64,000 nucleotides of DNA from Opacimonas sp014872805 (GTDB lineage Bacteria > Pseudomonadota > Gammaproteobacteria > Enterobacterales > Alteromonadaceae), in assembly GCA_014872805.1 (NCBI GenBank), contig WKFN01000009.1:43596-107595 (forward strand), given 5' to 3'. The position numbers and the translations under genes were made by a program. Below the pieces are notes generated by a model that saw only the letters and a list, made by a program, of their open reading frames with translations, made no database searches and was not told the DNA's origin. Of the stretch, positions 35,008 to 44,519 are shown piece after piece. Position 1 is the stretch's first letter. Every line of letters begins with the position of its first letter.

Positions 35008-36318
35008 ATGAGCACATTGCAAACGAATAAGACGCCAAAAGGAGATCGCGTTGCCATCGTAGCTGGCTTGCGTACCCCTTTTGTCAAAATGGCGACCGAT
35101 TTTCATGGTGTGCCAGCGGTCGACCTCGGCAAAATGGTCGTGAACGAGTTATTGACTCGAAACGAAATCAATCCGCAAGAGATTCAACAACTCGTTTACG
35201 GGCAGGTTGTACAAATGCCAGCAGCACCTAATATTGCTCGAGAGATTGTTTTAGGAACTGGCATGCAGAGTCATACTGACGCTTATTCCGTTTCGCGAGC
35301 CTGTGCCACGAGTTTTCAATCTACAGTGAATGTTGCTGAGTCAATTTTGCTTGGGAATATCGATATAGGTGTTGCGGGAGGCGCTGATTCGACCTCGGTC
35401 TCCCCCATTGGTGTAAGTAAAAAGCTAGGTCGAGCACTGGTCGATCTGCAAAAAGCCAAAACACTTGGGCAACGCTGGCAGATTTTCAAGCGTTTAGGGC
35501 TTAAAGATTTAATACCGGTGCCGCCTGCGGTCGCAGAATATTCCACTGGCTTGAGCATGGGCGATACCGCAGAGCAGATGGCCAAGACTCATGGTATTAC
35601 TCGAGCTGAGCAAGATGCACTCGCGCACCGCTCGCACTCATTGGCGGCGCAAAATTGGCGAGCGGGTCACATGACTCAAGAAGTCATGACAGCCTATCCA
35701 GAACCCTATAAAAAAGCCGTAACCCAAGATAATACAGTGCGCATGGATTCGGTGTTGGATTCATACGCTAAATTACGCCCGACCTTTGATCGACGCTATG
35801 GTTCAGTCACTGCAGGCAATGCGACACCTTTAACAGACGGTGCCTCGGCTGTTTTGCTGATGAATGAAAGCAAAGCCAAGGCGTTGGGCTATGTACCTTT
35901 GGGATATATTAAAAGCTATGCTTTTGCCGCCATCGATGTGTGGACAGATATGTTAATGGGGCCTTCTTACGCGACGCCACTGGCACTTGCTCGAGCAGGG
36001 ATGGCACTATCGGATCTGACCTTAATTGAAATCCATGAAGCATTTGCTGCCGTAGCATTAGCGAATATGAAGATGTTCGAGTCAGATAAATTTGCGCGTG
36101 AAAAGCTGGGCCGGGATAAAGCCATCGGCAGTATTGATATGGATAAGGTAAATGTACAGGGCAGTTCTATTGCTTATGGCCATCCATTTGCCGCCACGGG
36201 GACACGTATGATTACGCAAATGCTCAATGAATTACAACGACGTGGTGGGGGAACTGGTTTGTTAACAGCTTGTGCTGCCGGTGGCCTCGGTGCAGCAATG
36301 ATAGTGGAGACAGAATAA
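35008..36318 (+). CDS. fadI: FadI, 3-ketoacyl-CoA thiolase
   Basis: 436 aa. Thiolase of the FadI (anaerobic/long-chain) type; cleaves 3-ketoacyl-CoA in beta-oxidation. Nucleophile Cys99 in SRACATSF, the GHPFAATG histidine motif and the C-terminal CAAGGLGAAM cysteine are present. Its stop shares a base with the fadJ start (TAATG), giving the alpha2-beta2 trifunctional complex from one operon. The ATG is preceded by AGGA. Confidence 0.96.
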   Translation: MSTLQTNKTPKGDRVAIVAGLRTPFVKMATDFHGVPAVDLGKMVVNELLTRNEINPQEIQQLVYGQVVQMPAAPNIAREIVLGTGMQSHTDAYSVSRACATSFQSTVNVAESILLGNIDIGVAGGADSTSVSPIGVSKKLGRALVDLQKAKTLGQRWQIFKRLGLKDLIPVPPAVAEYSTGLSMGDTAEQMAKTHGITRAEQDALAHRSHSLAAQNWRAGHMTQEVMTAYPEPYKKAVTQDNTVRMDSVLDSYAKLRPTFDRRYGSVTAGNATPLTDGASAVLLMNESKAKALGYVPLGYIKSYAFAAIDVWTDMLMGPSYATPLALARAGMALSDLTLIEIHEAFAAVALANMKMFESDKFAREKLGRDKAIGSIDMDKVNVQGSSIAYGHPFAATGTRMITQMLNELQRRGGGTGLLTACAAGGLGAAMIVETE

Positions 36319-38438
36319 TGAGTCAGGCATTTAGCATTCAAAAAAATGAAAATGGCGTTGCTATCGTCAGCATCGATGTGCCGAATGAAACAATGAACGT
36401 ATTAAAAGCCGAGTTTTCAGAGCAAATCACTCAAGTGCTAGATGATCTTGAGCAGGATAATTCGGTGCAAGGAGTGGTAGTCATCAGTGGTAAAGATAAT
36501 TCGTTTGTTGCGGGTGCCGATGTCAGCATGCTCGAAGCATGTCAAACGGCGCAACAGGCCACCTCCATTGCACGTGGCGGGCAAGATATATTCGACCGTA
36601 TTGAACAATTTGCCAAACCAGTGGTTGCGGCAATTCATGGACCTGCATTAGGCGGTGGTTTAGAGCTCGCCTTGGCCTGTCATATTCGGGTCTGTTCCGA
36701 TGACAGCAAAACCGTAATGGGCCTACCAGAAGTTCAGCTTGGTTTGCTTCCCGGCAGTGGTGGGACACAACGTTTACCAGCGCTGATCAGTGTGCAAAAA
36801 GCCATGACGATGATGCTTACCGGAAGTCAGCAACGACCTAAACAAGCCCTAAAAGCCGGTATCGTAGACCATGTTGTACCGCGTAGTATTTTGTTAGAAA
36901 AAGCCCAAGAGCTCGCTCTGGCGGGTAAGCCCAAACGTCGTAAACCCAAGCTAACCCTCGTACAGAAACTATTAGAAAGAACCCCCATTGGCCGAAATGT
37001 CTTATTTAGTCAGGCGCGTAAGCAAACGTTAAAGAAAACGCAAGGTAACTATCCAGCTCCTATGGCCATTATCGATTGTATCGAGACGGGCTTGCGCAAA
37101 GGCCGACGCAATGGTCTTGACATTGAGTCACAACAGTTTGGTGAATTAGTCATGACTAGCGAATCCAAAGCGTTACGCAGTGTGTTTTTTGCTACGACTG
37201 AAATGAAAAAGGAAACCGGTGTAGAGGGTGTTGAGCCTGCTAAGGTCAATAAAGTTGGGGTGTTAGGCGGAGGCTTAATGGGCGGTGGTATCGCCTATGT
37301 CACAGCAACCAAAGCTAAACTACCGGTACGCTTAAAAGACATTGCACCGGAAGGGATCAAAAATGCCTTAAACATGGGGTATCAATTACTTAATAAGCGT
37401 GTGAAACGCAAAATTATGCGACATAGCGAAATGCAGGCCCAGATGGCACGCATTACCGGTACGACCGATTACTCTGGATTTAAAGATGCTGATGTTGTGA
37501 TTGAAGCGGTATTTGAAAACCTAGAACTCAAACAACAGATGGTCGCTGATGTCGAATCGCATTGTGCTGAGCATACGATTTTTGCATCGAATACTTCGTC
37601 TATTCCGATTGGGGATATCGCAGCCAAAGCTGTGTGTCCAGAGCAGGTAATAGGCCTACATTACTTCTCTCCAGTGGACAAGATGCCCTTAGCTGAAATC
37701 ATTCCACATGCAGGCACTTCGCCTGAAACGATTGCGACAACCGTTGCGGTGGCAAAAGCGCAAGGCAAGACGCCAATAGTGGTAAAAGATGGAGCTGGTT
37801 TTTACGTGAATCGCATCTTAGCGCCTTACATGATTGAAGCGGCGAACATGATCCTCAATGGTGAACCCATTGATAAAATTGACCGAACCTTGGTTAAATT
37901 TGGTTTTCCAGTAGGCCCTGTTAAATTGTTAGATGAAGTGGGTATTGACGTTGGAACAAAGATCATTCCATTTTTACAAGCTCAATTCGGCGATCGGTTT
38001 ATCTCACCTGATGCGTTTGCCAAGGTGTTAGACGACGATCGTAAAGGTAAGAAAAACAGCCGGGGCTTCTATGATTATTCAGCTCAGAGCAAAGGCAAAA
38101 ACGTCGATAACGAGATTTACACTTTGCTGAATATCACTCCCGAGGCACGCTTGCAAAGCGAAGAAATTATCCAGCGCAGCGTGTATTTGCTTCTAAATGA
38201 AGCGGCAATGTGTTTGGATGAAGGTGTCATTCAATCTCCGCGCGATGGCGATATCGGTGCTATCTTTGGCATAGGCTTTCCGCCATTCACGGGAGGTCCA
38301 TTCCGTTACATGGATAGCATAGGGATTGCGACATTAGTTGAACGTTTAGAAGCGTTTGCTCGAGTGCATGGTGAGAAATTCACACCTGCACCAATTTTGG
38401 TCAAAATGTCAGCGGAGAATAGTACATTTTATGAATAA
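36318..38438 (+). CDS. fadJ: FadJ, fatty acid oxidation complex alpha subunit
   Basis: 706 aa from the ATG overlapping the fadI stop. N-terminal enoyl-CoA hydratase/isomerase domain (about residues 1-190, oxyanion-hole motif HGPALGGGLELALAC), then a 3-hydroxyacyl-CoA dehydrogenase with NAD-binding GVLGGGLMGGGIAYV and the HYFSPVDKMPL motif, and two C-terminal dehydrogenase units. Works with FadI. An in-frame start at 36270 lies inside fadI and is rejected. Confidence 0.96.
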   Translation: MSQAFSIQKNENGVAIVSIDVPNETMNVLKAEFSEQITQVLDDLEQDNSVQGVVVISGKDNSFVAGADVSMLEACQTAQQATSIARGGQDIFDRIEQFAKPVVAAIHGPALGGGLELALACHIRVCSDDSKTVMGLPEVQLGLLPGSGGTQRLPALISVQKAMTMMLTGSQQRPKQALKAGIVDHVVPRSILLEKAQELALAGKPKRRKPKLTLVQKLLERTPIGRNVLFSQARKQTLKKTQGNYPAPMAIIDCIETGLRKGRRNGLDIESQQFGELVMTSESKALRSVFFATTEMKKETGVEGVEPAKVNKVGVLGGGLMGGGIAYVTATKAKLPVRLKDIAPEGIKNALNMGYQLLNKRVKRKIMRHSEMQAQMARITGTTDYSGFKDADVVIEAVFENLELKQQMVADVESHCAEHTIFASNTSSIPIGDIAAKAVCPEQVIGLHYFSPVDKMPLAEIIPHAGTSPETIATTVAVAKAQGKTPIVVKDGAGFYVNRILAPYMIEAANMILNGEPIDKIDRTLVKFGFPVGPVKLLDEVGIDVGTKIIPFLQAQFGDRFISPDAFAKVLDDDRKGKKNSRGFYDYSAQSKGKNVDNEIYTLLNITPEARLQSEEIIQRSVYLLLNEAAMCLDEGVIQSPRDGDIGAIFGIGFPPFTGGPFRYMDSIGIATLVERLEAFARVHGEKFTPAPILVKMSAENSTFYE

Positions 38439-38593
38439 TGAGTTAATGAAATGTAACGTTTGAAGGTTTTCTTTGTTAAAATAATTAAAATCCTTAAATG
38501 TAATCAATATCTTACGTTAAAAGAGCCTTTAGTCTGCTTTTTCTTTGTTTATTTGTGGCTTATAATGAGCCTATAAATTTTGAGGGAAAGCAA

Positions 38594-38791
38594 ATGTTTT
38601 ATATAATATTGTTATTTTTGACTTGTTCGCTGTATTTTTATGTTGAATCCTTCAAAAGTGCTCTTTCAGCACGTCAATGGGGGGCGCTAGGTATCTTGTT
38701 AGGTCCAATGGCCATTCCCATGTTTATGATGGCGCAACACGTTGCGATGCGCAAAGCATCTGGATATAACAACCTTATTTTAAAAGCTTAA
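38594..38791 (+). CDS. Small membrane protein, unknown function
   Basis: 65 aa. The ATG at 38594 has a strong SD (GAGGGAAAG) nine bases upstream, preferred over an in-frame start at 38555. One hydrophobic N-terminal span (about residues 3-17), a short polar loop with ARQWGALG, a second hydrophobic stretch rich in Met and Pro, and a basic tail. I do not recognise a family. Monocistronic after fadJ and convergent with the M16 peptidase gene. The good SD and plausible topology make it likely real. Confidence 0.6.
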   Translation: MFYIILLFLTCSLYFYVESFKSALSARQWGALGILLGPMAIPMFMMAQHVAMRKASGYNNLILKA

Positions 38792-38814
38792 GTTTATTTT
38801 CTCTATACCTTCTA

Positions 38815-41379
38815 CTATTCGTTTATCTGAACCCACAAGTGTGGTGAGGTAAACGATAGTTTGCAGGTGAGTTCTGGATATTCCTGCATATCCGCTACTT
38901 CATCACAACGATCGACCATTTTTTGATTGAACTCTATTCCTTCCGGCTTGCCAAGCATAATCCAGAAGTAGTTAGCCTGGATGGAAAACTCGCATTGTGG
39001 CATTGCTAAACTCCGTTTTAGGTGCGGAAGGACGCTTTTGATGGTCTCGATATCCAGTTGCTCGCGACACCGCTTCACAAAAAACTCGATCAGCGCCTTT
39101 ACCTTTTGTGAATCGTCATTGTGTACGACGTATAATAATATTCCAGGACAACCTTTGTGAGTCAAATATGAAACATTGCATTCATAACCGAGTTGATGTT
39201 CTTGACGAATGAAGTTAAAAAAAGCGTTCTGCAACAACATTGATACGATCATCCAATCAATATGCTCATAGATATTCGAAGTTGTCGAATAAAGAAGGCA
39301 ACCAGTGTAAGCGTGTTCGACGTTATTTTGTTTGACTTTAAATCGAAGTGAAAGGCATTGATTGACGAGCGGATTTTGTGCACTTGTGGTATGCGAGTAG
39401 TGGGCGTTTGGACTCAAAATGCCTGATAATTTCTGAATAAAATCATCATTATAACTACCGTAAACCATGATTTCTGGTTTCGCTAGGGCAAAAAAATTCT
39501 TTAGCGATTTCTCAGCTTGCTGTGGCTCAAGAGCTAATAAGGCCTTCTGTTTCTGTGCCGCAGAAAGTTGTGGGGAGAAGGTTTGGGCAATCGCGTTCAG
39601 TGCAAAGGATTCAATATTCTGTATATCTGAAGCCTTCAAGCTTTGGTAAACACTTTGCTTTAATTGTTGCCATTGAGCCGGGGCTAATTGTGTAAATATG
39701 TTGGTTTGAGTCATGACACTGAGCAAGTGATTGACTAAGTTATTTGCAATATCAAGCGGCGCGCGAAAATGTAAGGTCATCCCTTGTTGTTGAGCGTAGA
39801 ATCGTATCCGACATCCAAGTGCTTGCGCACAAAATTGAATAAATTGTGGTGTTGTCGTCAAATACGCGATCGATACCTTAATCGCAAGTTGACAGGGTAA
39901 AGACAAAGCAGCGTGATTCAATCCTATATAACACTCAGTTAATTGTGCTGAATGCTCGGCATGGATGGCAGTCAACCCGACTTGATCTGTAATATGCTCT
40001 TTTATCACAGGTCCCGTTGCAGCAGAGTTCGTCAATAGTGGATTTAAAAAATAAAACTTCAACGCCTCATCTTGACATAGTTGGTCATTTACCTGGTTGG
40101 GTACGTTCAAATCTACAATTTGATAGCGAGTTTTGTAATATGGAGTCACATATATTGGGTGTTGCTCAACCCCACATTCTTCTGAGGAACATATAAATAA
40201 CACTCGAGCGCGCGATGCAATGCACTGATTTAGGATATCCTGAGTGGCTTTTAGCAGCGCTGAATTTATTGGCTGTGTGCATGAGTCGAGTTGGTTTATT
40301 GCAGCGAACGTACTGCGTGTTTGTTGTACTTGGTACCAATAAACGTCAGGTGCAGTAACCAAGTTAATGTGTTCAAATAGCTTAAATATGACAGAAATAA
40401 TACGAGTGCGTTGTAATACGCCTTTTGCACTGAGAGAAAGGTGCAAATTCAGACCAATATGTGATGGGATCGCTTGGTTTTTCTCGAGGTGGAACCGAGT
40501 GATCAATCCTTGTTGTTGTAACTGGGTAAGGCAAAAATTGGGAGGGGAATAATTGATGATCCAAAGCAACAGTTCAATAGCCTCATTACTCTGGGTTTCA
40601 ATGACAAAGTGAACCATCAATTTTGGTATCGATGTGGGAAAATCAATGCGAATCAAACGTTGACATTCATCTTCAGTGAAAGCCGGTGGTAATTCAGGTT
40701 CTGTATGCGCTCCAATGAATGTCGGACACATTTCAGATCTCAGCAATGATGCATGAATTTGTTGAAAAATAACATTGTTGAGAGCGTCTGAAACCACAGG
40801 GACATAACAGGTAAATTGCAAAAGACTAATGGCTCTGTTTAACCATTGGTCAATGTATTGAGTGAGTTGCTGTTCGGATAGTTGGGCAAAGGTTTCAGCA
40901 TTACCGGTACTGAATTTTGTGAAAGGATGCTTGGGGTTACAAGTAACCTTATCCACTTCTTGTAAGCGCCTAATTGGATCATTGCTCCCGTGACTAAACT
41001 CTTGTGCAATGGTGTTGATTTCCTGAGAGACAATATTCGGCTCAACAGTAAAATGAGTTAAGTAGTTAATAAATAGTTCAAGAATTTTGGGAATTTCTGA
41101 TTCGTTACAAAGCACATCAAATACCACTTCGCAGGGGCCTGTCTTAGCTGATGGCGCCTGTCCATATTGGGTAAAAAGGGTATTCAATCCATCTAAATCA
41201 GAATTGCCATGCATCAGCAAGTGTTCACACAAATGCGCCAATCCAGGACAATCACTCGGATCGCTAAAGTACCCGGACATAATACTAATGGACACACCAC
41301 TTTGTTGTGCTTGTACTATTCTTAAATGACGGGAATCAAATGTATTCACAGTTGTAAATACCCATATTGTGAGTGGCAA
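38815..41379 (-). CDS. M16 (insulinase/pitrilysin) family peptidase
   Basis: 854 aa. Inverted zinc motif HLCEH near residue 50 with the downstream Glu expected for M16, then the three further M16 fold units of a pitrilysin-like single chain. No signal peptide is visible, so it may be cytosolic or non-classically exported. The start is uncertain: a TTG at 41379 and a GTG at 41349 are both possible, neither with a good SD. The later units are divergent and may be structural only. Confidence 0.85.
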   Translation of the reverse strand: MPLTIWVFTTVNTFDSRHLRIVQAQQSGVSISIMSGYFSDPSDCPGLAHLCEHLLMHGNSDLDGLNTLFTQYGQAPSAKTGPCEVVFDVLCNESEIPKILELFINYLTHFTVEPNIVSQEINTIAQEFSHGSNDPIRRLQEVDKVTCNPKHPFTKFSTGNAETFAQLSEQQLTQYIDQWLNRAISLLQFTCYVPVVSDALNNVIFQQIHASLLRSEMCPTFIGAHTEPELPPAFTEDECQRLIRIDFPTSIPKLMVHFVIETQSNEAIELLLWIINYSPPNFCLTQLQQQGLITRFHLEKNQAIPSHIGLNLHLSLSAKGVLQRTRIISVIFKLFEHINLVTAPDVYWYQVQQTRSTFAAINQLDSCTQPINSALLKATQDILNQCIASRARVLFICSSEECGVEQHPIYVTPYYKTRYQIVDLNVPNQVNDQLCQDEALKFYFLNPLLTNSAATGPVIKEHITDQVGLTAIHAEHSAQLTECYIGLNHAALSLPCQLAIKVSIAYLTTTPQFIQFCAQALGCRIRFYAQQQGMTLHFRAPLDIANNLVNHLLSVMTQTNIFTQLAPAQWQQLKQSVYQSLKASDIQNIESFALNAIAQTFSPQLSAAQKQKALLALEPQQAEKSLKNFFALAKPEIMVYGSYNDDFIQKLSGILSPNAHYSHTTSAQNPLVNQCLSLRFKVKQNNVEHAYTGCLLYSTTSNIYEHIDWMIVSMLLQNAFFNFIRQEHQLGYECNVSYLTHKGCPGILLYVVHNDDSQKVKALIEFFVKRCREQLDIETIKSVLPHLKRSLAMPQCEFSIQANYFWIMLGKPEGIEFNQKMVDRCDEVADMQEYPELTCKLSFTSPHLWVQINE

Positions 41380-41499
41380 TGATATCTTACAGTACTGAAC
41401 AAAAATGCCTAATACTGAAGTATATAGGTATAAAGTATCAGTTTTGTACCGGAAAGCACACTGGTATAATCAGTGTGTTTGATATTAATAGGTTTGTCC

Positions 41500-41982
41500 A
41501 TGAAAGTTTTTGTGATGCGACATGGTGATGCGCATCTGTCTGCAGGTTCTGATATGCAGCGTCCTTTGTCCCCCATTGGTGAAAGCGAAGCCGCTCATGC
41601 AACAGCTTGGTTGCGTGAATTTTATTTTGCTGAACATCCCAATATTGATTATGCGATGGTCTCACCTTATTTGCGGACCAAGCAAACCTTGGCCAAAATC
41701 ACAGAGCAATTTACTGTCACGCGTACCGAATACACACGAGACATTATTCCCTCCGCTTCGGCTGCCATTGCACATGATTATATGAATACAGTGTTGTCAC
41801 TCCATCCGGAGATCAATAGTGTATTATTGGTGGCTCATATGCCATTTGTCAGTTACTTTGTGGAATCTCTGACACAGTTGACACCGCCACTTTTTGCTAC
41901 AGCCTCCATCGCTGTGATTGAATATGATAAATCTCTTTCTGAAGGTTATATATTGGAGCATAAACAAGTATATTTCACTTAA
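41500..41982 (+). CDS. sixA: SixA, phosphohistidine phosphatase
   Basis: 160 aa from the ATG at 41500. RHG motif at residues 7-9 (MKVFVMRHGDAH) and a second catalytic His in VAHMPFVSYFVE. SixA dephosphorylates phosphohistidine on phosphorelay or PTS-Ntr proteins. A start nine codons earlier lacks SD support. Followed 57 bases later by a small hypothetical gene in the same direction. Confidence 0.92.
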   Translation: MKVFVMRHGDAHLSAGSDMQRPLSPIGESEAAHATAWLREFYFAEHPNIDYAMVSPYLRTKQTLAKITEQFTVTRTEYTRDIIPSASAAIAHDYMNTVLSLHPEINSVLLVAHMPFVSYFVESLTQLTPPLFATASIAVIEYDKSLSEGYILEHKQVYFT

Positions 41983-42039
41983 GATTTTAGTCATTAGACC
42001 GATAAACAGAATATCTACTACAATGTGAGGGTGTCACGG

Positions 42040-42264
42040 ATGGGACCAAAAAAGTCGTTACCAACTCAGATCAAAGATATACTTCGCCACCATGCAAACC
42101 GCAAAGACTTTGCTGAAGATGAAGAGTTTTTCTCATTGATGCGAGACTTAGGTGAGTTGGACGAAAAAGTCCATAATGTGAAAAAGCAAATCTTCTCTAA
42201 CCGCAAAGCTAGAGAGCAGGCCAAGCAATTTCAAAAACGTCTTTTTAACACGACTAACGACTAA
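42040..42264 (+). CDS. Small charged hypothetical protein
   Basis: 74 aa from the ATG at 42040, which has GAGG nine bases upstream; an in-frame GTG at 42025 is less likely. Highly charged and predicted helical, with a possible coiled coil over about residues 25-60; no membrane span. I do not recognise the family. Its stop (TAA, 42262-42264) overlaps the stop of the convergent CorB-like gene. Neighbouring sixA is in the same orientation. Confidence 0.65.
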   Translation: MGPKKSLPTQIKDILRHHANRKDFAEDEEFFSLMRDLGELDEKVHNVKKQIFSNRKAREQAKQFQKRLFNTTND

Positions 42265-43544
42265 TCATTCGTTACTGGTGGGTTATAAAAAAGTGGGATT
42301 ACCCTAACGGTTTCAATCATATTTTCTGACCAATCAACAATCTCCACAGGGTAGCCATTTATTCTAAGAGATAAGCGATGCTCAGGTAAAGTTTGCAGGA
42401 TCTCAAGGATCAAACCATTCATTGTTTTCGGCCCATCGGTCGGGAATGACCAGCCCATTTCCTTGTTCAAATCTCGCAAGTTAGTACTACCATCTACCAA
42501 GATGCTGCCATCTTGTTGTTTGTTCGTTTGTTTATGATGGTCCGGCACCATGTTAGTGGTAAAGTCACCGATGATTTCTTCCAAGATATCTTCAAGTGTA
42601 ACCAGACCTTGGATATCCCCATATTCATCAACCACTAGGCCGATGCGTTCACGCTCGGCTTGGAATTTGTACATTAACTTGTGTAAAGGCGTTGAATCCG
42701 GTGTGTAATAAATCTCTTTGACTGCGCGTAAAAGGGTCGCTTTACTAAATTGTTCCTTAGACAGCAGCCTAAGCGCATCACGAACGTGAATAAAACCAAC
42801 GGCATCATCTATGGTATCCCGGTACAGTAGTACTCGAGTGTGGTTTGCATAAGTTAATTGCTTAGCAATATCTTTCCACTCATCGTTGATATCAATTGCA
42901 AAGATATCATTGCGCGGCACCATGATGTCTTCTGCTGTCACATGTTCCAATTCCAGAATGCTCAAGAGCATGTCTTGGTGCTTTTTGGGGATTAAATTTC
43001 CCGCTTCATACACGACGGTTCTCAGTTCTTCGGTACTCAGTTCGTCCCCTGATGCATTGGTTGGATTGATTTTAAAAATCGCCAAAATACCGTTAGTGAT
43101 CCCGTTTACAATCATCACAAACGGAAACAGCAAATACATGAGAGGTTTGAGTAAGAAGGAAGATGGAAAGGCGATTTTTTCGGGATATATGGCTGCCAGT
43201 GTTTTTGGCGTGACTTCAGCAAAAACCAATACAATTAACGTTAACGCAAAGGTCGCAATAGCAATCCCTACATCGCCAAATAAACGCAGACCGATCACCG
43301 TTGCTATCGCTGAAGCAGCAATATTGACAAGGTTATTACCAATCAAAATTAAACCAATTAATCGGTCTGGGCGATCTAACAAATTTTGTACGCGTTTCGC
43401 TGTGCGATGGCCTTCATTAGTAAGGTGCTTCAAACGGTAGCGATTGAGCGACATCATGCCAGTTTCAGAACTGGAAAAATACGCCGAACACAAAATTAAT
43501 AAACCAAGAATAATAAATAAAGTACTGGTTGGGATACTGTCCAA
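42261..43544 (-). CDS. CNNM/HlyC-CorC family protein (CorB/YfjD-like)
   Basis: 427 aa. N-terminal DUF21 transmembrane domain (about residues 1-180, with SETGMMSLNRYRLKHL), a CBS pair (about 195-320) and a C-terminal CorC/HlyC domain. Such proteins are implicated in Mg2+/Co2+ transport or its regulation. In E. coli the equivalent yfjD lies next to ypjD and ffh, as here, so this is a conserved neighbourhood. Twelve bases separate it from ypjD. Confidence 0.92.
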   Translation of the reverse strand: MDSIPTSTLFIILGLLILCSAYFSSSETGMMSLNRYRLKHLTNEGHRTAKRVQNLLDRPDRLIGLILIGNNLVNIAASAIATVIGLRLFGDVGIAIATFALTLIVLVFAEVTPKTLAAIYPEKIAFPSSFLLKPLMYLLFPFVMIVNGITNGILAIFKINPTNASGDELSTEELRTVVYEAGNLIPKKHQDMLLSILELEHVTAEDIMVPRNDIFAIDINDEWKDIAKQLTYANHTRVLLYRDTIDDAVGFIHVRDALRLLSKEQFSKATLLRAVKEIYYTPDSTPLHKLMYKFQAERERIGLVVDEYGDIQGLVTLEDILEEIIGDFTTNMVPDHHKQTNKQQDGSILVDGSTNLRDLNKEMGWSFPTDGPKTMNGLILEILQTLPEHRLSLRINGYPVEIVDWSENMIETVRVIPLFYNPPVTND

Positions 43545-43556
43545 AAAAGCAAGCCT

Positions 43557-44354
43557 CTATAAAAGAAATTCACGAACAAAACGACTGCCAAAGTATCCGA
43601 TGGTCAATAATATGACTCCGATAGCCGTCAGAGTAGTTAGGTGTTTGGTACTCAAGCCGGTGCGAGTATGTAAGACTAATGCGGTAAAAAATACCAATAA
43701 TGCAATCAAACTCAATACGGTCTTGTGAGCATGTTGTTGGGTAAGCATCGATGCCGATGTCGCAAATCCTGAAAATAGGGCAAATGCTAATAAAATACTG
43801 CCTAATCCAATTAGGCGATAGACCCAGGTTTCAACTTGTAACAGAGGGGGCAGGCCACTTAGAGAAAATGCTTTGCTTTTGAGCTGTTTGTGGATAAAGC
43901 GCATTTGATAGGCATATAAAAGGGCGACCACAACACAGCCATAAGCAGTTAGCGACAATATAATATGCAAAATAGAGCCTGCTGTCAGTGTGCCTATGAC
44001 AGGTTGAGTATTGGGTAGTAACAGCATGAGTAGCGCACACAAAGCACCAAACCCAAGGGTCACGGGCAGTAGAGTTAAATTGCCTAATAATCTACCAACG
44101 ACAAGCAAAACCACGACCATACACCAGGCTAGCAAGTTAGCAATATTGATCATGCTCAAATTTGCTTCACTTGGGTGAAATAAAATTGTGTTTAAAAGGT
44201 ATCCGTGAGCGCTTAAGGCGATAAAGATCAAACTGTATATGATGCCGGATTGGGTAGGCCGTGGATGTGATTTGACTGACATTGTCTGTTGCGCATACAT
44301 AATTGCGCCTGCAGCATACGCGAGCGCAGTACACAGCAATAAAATACTGGTCAT
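43557..44354 (-). CDS. ypjD: YpjD-like cytochrome c assembly family (CcsA-type) membrane protein
   Basis: 265 aa from the ATG at 44354, chosen because TGAGGA lies just upstream and the length then matches E. coli YpjD; a longer frame from 44477 is rejected. Eight or so membrane spans and the conserved HAHKTVLS histidine segment of the CcsA/YpjD family. Its precise role is unclear. It is divergent from ffh, the usual order in gammaproteobacteria. Confidence 0.9.
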   Translation of the reverse strand: MTSILLLCTALAYAAGAIMYAQQTMSVKSHPRPTQSGIIYSLIFIALSAHGYLLNTILFHPSEANLSMINIANLLAWCMVVVLLVVGRLLGNLTLLPVTLGFGALCALLMLLLPNTQPVIGTLTAGSILHIILSLTAYGCVVVALLYAYQMRFIHKQLKSKAFSLSGLPPLLQVETWVYRLIGLGSILLAFALFSGFATSASMLTQQHAHKTVLSLIALLVFFTALVLHTRTGLSTKHLTTLTAIGVILLTIGYFGSRFVREFLL

Positions 44355-44519
44355 AACATCCTCAAAAAGAGCTTCGCAATCAAGAGTTGAGCTTGCATGC
44401 CTACAAAAAAACCACATTAATAATAATAATGCAGTAATATACCTTAACTTGTCGTTAGGTAAAACGGTATAATACACTTAATTTTATAATTTAATTGAAG
44501 CACAGAGCAAGGTGGCGCA

